From the NCBI GenBank assembly GCA_000969725.1, contig JXSR01S029089.1: 23,233 nt of DNA; one strand, given 5' to 3'. The position numbers were made by a program, and so were the translations under genes. Positions 19,871 to 23,233 of the stretch are shown one piece after another. The stretch comes from Ophiothrix spiculata. Taxonomy: Eukaryota; Echinodermata; Ophiuroidea; Amphilepidida; Ophiotrichidae. Within the stretch, counting starts at the first letter, position 1, and every line of letters begins with the position of its first letter. The notes under the pieces are model-generated. The model was given only the letters and a program-made list of their open reading frames with translations, ran no database searches and had not been told where the DNA came from.

Positions 19871-20253
19871 TTAACCTTTGTCTTCCTGAGCCTATTTTTT
19901 TTCAAACACGTCTTCTTGGGGGAGGGGTGGTTGTTTTGCCTTATAGTATAGAGTAGGATCTCCTCTTTCCATTAATACCACATTTTTTCAGTATTTCCGG
20001 ACTGAAACATTTGGAGATGACAACGACTCCTGTACCATGGAACTTTGAGGGCCTACCATAATCCCTCCTTAAGTGGTACCTCCATTTTTTGTTTCATGAA
20101 ACTGACCGCAAAGCATGTTTAAACAATTACTTTAATGCTCAGGGTCTTTTTTTTTCGCATTTTTGATGCAATCGGCGATCATCCGTTGAGGGGGGCTGGG
20201 GTGGGGGTCTAAGGGGGGGGGGGTTAATACCACCATAGGAAAACGCGGGTTAA
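19871..20253 (+). mobile_element. TTAA-family MITE, copy E, both TTAA ends intact
   Basis: It is flanked by TTAA at 19871-19874 and 20250-20253. The left end is TTAACCTTTGTCTTCCTGAG. The right end, reverse-complemented, is TTAACCCGCGTTTTCCTATG. After the left end come AAACACGTCTTCTTGGGGGA and GGGGTGGTT, then ATAGTATAGAGTAGGATCTC and CATTAATACC (shared with B and F). The right half has TTTGAGGGCCTACCATAATC, AAGTGGTACCTCCATTTTT and GCAATCGGCGATCATCCGTT (shared with D). It is shortened by internal deletions. Paired TTAA ends with CC-starting TIRs are the piggyBac signature. No transposase is encoded. Confidence 0.8.
20189..20223 (+). other. Potential G-quadruplex inside copy E
   Basis: Four G runs of 4 to 11 bases lie within 35 bases, separated by CT, T and TCTAA. 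This arrangement fits the standard G-quadruplex pattern. It replaces the subterminal GGTGGTAACCACC block seen in the other copies and may have grown by slippage of their G tract. Confidence 0.6.
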
Positions 20254-21309
20254 TCTAAGTCCGTCACCAGGAATGCCTGTATCACACAAAAGTATTAGAG
20301 TTTATAAACAGGGAATCTTGAAGAACGTACAGTTTAAATAAAGTAAGACAATCTTAATAATCTAATATTAGTAAATATTAGTTGGATATAATTATCATGT
20401 AATTGGATGTTTCCTGATGTTCCTAAAAAGAGATATTTATCGTATAATAAATTAATACTAACATATATGAAATATAAATAACATGTTTTTAATTAAAAAA
20501 AATACATCCATCGCACCAAACTACAAGAACTAATTTGTATGAAAGGGACTTTAAAGTGATTATTAGAAATTCAAATTTTCTCATGACAATCAAGTAAGGT
20601 ATGAGTAAAGAAACAGAATAATTTACCGATCTCTTAAGTTTTCAATTGCGTAGGTGTGCTTTGCTTTAATTGTGTATGCAAATTATTAAGGTAGTGTAGA
20701 TCTTCAAATGGCATAAACTGTTTTGTAACTCTCGATTGAATTGCATAAACCATTAAAAAGTATACATTTCGAGTGAATTGTATAAACCATAAAAAGTATA
20801 AATTTTTAGAAGCAGGTCATTTTCAGTTTTTGGCAAAAATGTTTTTTTTTTTCCCCAAACATTTCTGGAAAGCGTAACTATCATTGTGAACTTTTTTGCC
20901 TATTGGAATCTAGAAACAAATGTCTTGGAAGGGTTTTCTAAGTGTTGCTTCTTATCTTTATTTTTTTAAAGATGCCCAAAATCCGTCCAAAAATGTAAAC
21001 ATTCCCACGGCTGTCATCAAAATGGCAATTTGTTACCTATTTTCTGGTAATTTAAAACAAAATAAGATAAAAAATCACCTTCTTAGAAAAATGCTTCTTC
21101 GTCCTTTACAAATAAAATAAAAAACTATGAAAAACAATTCGAAGATCAGAGAAGCTGGCGTTGACAAATTAAATGGAAGGGTGATAAAAACTATATCGGG
21201 TTGATGGATGTGGCCACAAAACCGATCTATTAAATCTCGTCTTTCTGATTGTTTTTCTTCAAAGCAACTTCTTGAAATTGACGCATTCAAAGTGTAGTTT
21301 TTTATTACA
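20254..21309. other. AT-rich non-coding stretch, no gene seen
   Basis: Open frames of 66-71 codons at 20920-21290 overlap on opposite strands and show no motif. CATAAAC...CATTAAAAAGTATA and CATAAAAAGTATA form a small tandem duplication around 20740-20805. Confidence 0.5.
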
Positions 21310-21405
21310 AAAGTATATGATAGGGTCTTCTCTTTCCACTAATACCAAGATCATGGAATCGGTCAAGAGGTTAGTTATTTATGACGTCATCTAAGGAGGT
21401 AGGAT
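21310..21405 (+). mobile_element. TTAA-family MITE, central fragment, copy F
   Basis: AAAGTATATGATAGGGTCTT, CTTTCCACTAATACCAAGAT and CATGGAATCGG are followed by TTATTTATGACGTCAT. These match the central block of copy B (TAGGGTAGGATC, ATTGATACCAAAATCATG, AATAATGACGTCAT) and the shorter match in E. Both ends are missing. Confidence 0.65.
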
Positions 21406-22566
21406 TAAATCAAACATAAGATGTGCACTTTCATAGTTTATCTCTCAAGAATAAACAATAAAAAATACTTCCCTCGTATTGTTGTATGCTTTACACGTTT
21501 GAATACCAAGAGTGCAAAAATACCCTGTATGATATTGAAAGCACACTATACCTTTGACACATATAACACCTTAGTATGACTTCAGTGTGTCTATTACATG
21601 CAATTCACCGACGACATCGAAAAAAGCCACAATTATCTCTTCTAGTTTTAGATGTCCATATTTTAACTCATATATACACTTTTTACACGTTTTTCAAGAT
21701 AAAACATAAATATAAAATACTTAAAGTACCAGTAACTTCTGCCATCCTTACCATGTTTACCTTTAAAAATATATCAGTGAACAATGGACACCCGGACACA
21801 CTCTTATTTTTCGAGATGGCATAAGCTTTGTTATGCACCTGTAGATTGTTTTAAAACATCCATTACATGTTTTAAAAGTATCTAGAAATGTATCAATGAG
21901 TATACCGTGGTTAAAAATCAACGTTGCCATCCGGTTGCACGGATATGTCGTCTAATATTGATCAAATGTCCTAGGACGGGGCGAGCTGCTCCGTAAAGAC
22001 TATCCTTGAGGTAAAAGATAACGAGGACCTAGGATGAAAATGAATTTTTACAGTTGGTCTTTTTGTGAAAAAAATATTTCCCCAACGATTTGTCGTATAC
22101 CTAAATTGCATATGTTAGGGGTACCAGTGCATTTTACTGACAGATGTATGTTATATTTGACATTATGATACAACTTTTAAAAATAGTATTAATTTTAGGA
22201 AACAATATATTTACCGATGCAATTTTATATCTCCTATATGCCACAATATGTTCATCTCCTTGCAAAAACATTGAACGTTATACTGTAAAGCATACTCAAG
22301 TTAAAGCACTTAAAGTAGCAAAGCGTTGATGACTTACAATAGCAATAACGCAGACACACTCAGACATCTTCAAGAGCTTTTAGTGCTTTTAACATCCATC
22401 TCAGTCTCCTATTAATGACTTTATCTTATGCGGTACTTTAAGCTGGGTTGAATACTAATATTACTAATATGTCATACTTGTATGTGTGTTCTTTATGTTA
22501 TGGTAAAGAGCATAACATTTTCTGACTACTTTCAAGCCTCGAATGTAGAAACGTAGAAACGTACAA
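21406..22566. other. AT-rich non-coding stretch, no gene recognised
   Basis: An 82-codon frame (21576-21824) has a more balanced start (SVCLLHAIHRRHRKKP), but it becomes low-complexity and matches no known family by eye. A TCCTAGGA palindrome near 21970 is followed by CCTAGGAT near 22028. The part at 22345-22510 is a repeat. Confidence 0.45.
22345..22510 (+). repeat. Diverged repeat shared with 14655-14945
   Basis: Shares ATAGCAATAAC, TCAAGAGCTTTTAGTG, GGGTTGAAT and TATGTGTGTTCTTT with the earlier copy in the same order. The segment between the second and third blocks is about 110 bp shorter here. Confidence 0.45.
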
Positions 22567-22671
22567 ACAGTGCGTAGTCTTTCTAGAAGGGCAACGGGCA
22601 TCGAACAAAGCGTGCAGCGAGGGCATCGCTTGCTGCCCGTGGATTGTCCTTTCAGACGGACTACATACTGT
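22567..22671. mobile_element. 105-bp foldback related to 16184-16244
   Basis: The outer arms are ACAGTGCGTAGTC and GACTACATACTGT. Inside, TCTAGAAGG faces CCTTTCAGACGGACT. The right part GCTGCCCGTGG is the reverse complement of the CCACGGGCAGC stretch in copy D's foldback, with GCATCGCTT against GCTTCGCTC next to it. The two are therefore one family. This copy is longer in the centre, which includes AAGCGTGCAGCGAGGGCATC. No protein is encoded. Confidence 0.7.
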
Positions 22672-23233
22672 CGTAACTGTTACTACGAAGCATTGTGACC
22701 ATAATCTTAGTATAAGTGTTTGGAAACACGTTTAATACGAAAATAGTGGTTTATACTAAACGACGGAAATTATCACATGCAAGCTGTTATTGACATTCTA
22801 TACAATGAACAAAAAAATATCACAATGAAAGTTATCGTTTCAGGTTTTTTTTTACATGTAACTCGACAATCTATGCATGGATTCAATGTCAAATAATAAT
22901 AACTGATTACTTATGGGACTAATATTTAACATTAAACTGATCAGCCATGGTACTTTAGTGAACAAGACTTAGCATGTTATACGTTAAGATTGCTAAGTAG
23001 TATTGAAAGCCCCTTCAATCATCCTTACACTTTTCATAACATAATTAATGGTTCACTCTCAATTAAATTATATAGCTTACAGTTTAATCACGTCATGGAG
23101 TTTATTTTCACTTCATCAGAGGCGTATACCTGTATTTACACAACTTATATATTAAATTCTCATTATATTTTGAGGTAATATACGGTAATTAATAAATCAG
23201 CTGACTTAAATAAAATGCTATACAGATGGAGGA
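22672..23233. other. AT-rich non-coding stretch to window end
   Basis: Nothing recognisable. The 62-codon frame at 22990-23178 has no motif and is not called. Confidence 0.5.

Noticed and set aside
21576-21824. 82-codon frame with a more balanced amino-acid start
   Set aside because: No family resemblance, no splice or polyadenylation context, and the second half is low-complexity.

Overview
This window looks like AT-rich, non-coding genomic DNA from an invertebrate animal. It has long A/T tracts, no operon structure, no dense coding, and a landscape of decayed transposons. The mix of CR1/L2-group LINEs, a Tc1-like element and TTAA-flanked MITEs fits a mollusc, perhaps a bivalve, but that assignment is inference. 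No confident host gene, rRNA, tRNA or CRISPR array is visible. The only long open frame is the reverse transcriptase of a LINE.

Layout. 1-2516 holds nothing recognisable. 2517-2715 is a MITE with 39-bp terminal inverted repeats (TIRs). Immediately after it, 2731-3213 is copy A of a repeat family that recurs at 4930-5723 (B, minus), 6851-7045 (C, minus), 15783-16252 (D), 19871-20253 (E) and 21310-21405 (F). Members share TTAA termini, a CCCTTGTCTTCCTGAG-like TIR and internal GGTGGTTACCACC palindromes, which suggests a non-autonomous piggyBac-like family. Copy B is interrupted by the 3' end of a LINE (5278-5690, plus strand). Copy D carries a 61-bp perfect foldback within its right TIR, and a related 105-bp foldback lies at 22567-22671.

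7150-8590 is a second, 5'-truncated LINE on the minus strand with an uninterrupted 459-codon reverse-transcriptase frame. 9730-10720 and 12095-13610 are two diverged copies of one segment. Between them, on the minus strand, is a weak candidate for the 3' end of a host gene (10764-11160). 17100-18795 is a Tc1-like DD34E transposon, with inverted repeats of about 260 bp around a transposase relic broken by stops and frameshifts.

The parts do not form a pathway. The window is best read as an archive of nested insertions: LINE into TTAA-MITE B, and foldback into TTAA-MITE D. The TTAA family, the foldback family and the duplicated 9.7/12.1-kb segment are the structures a standard protein-based annotation would miss.
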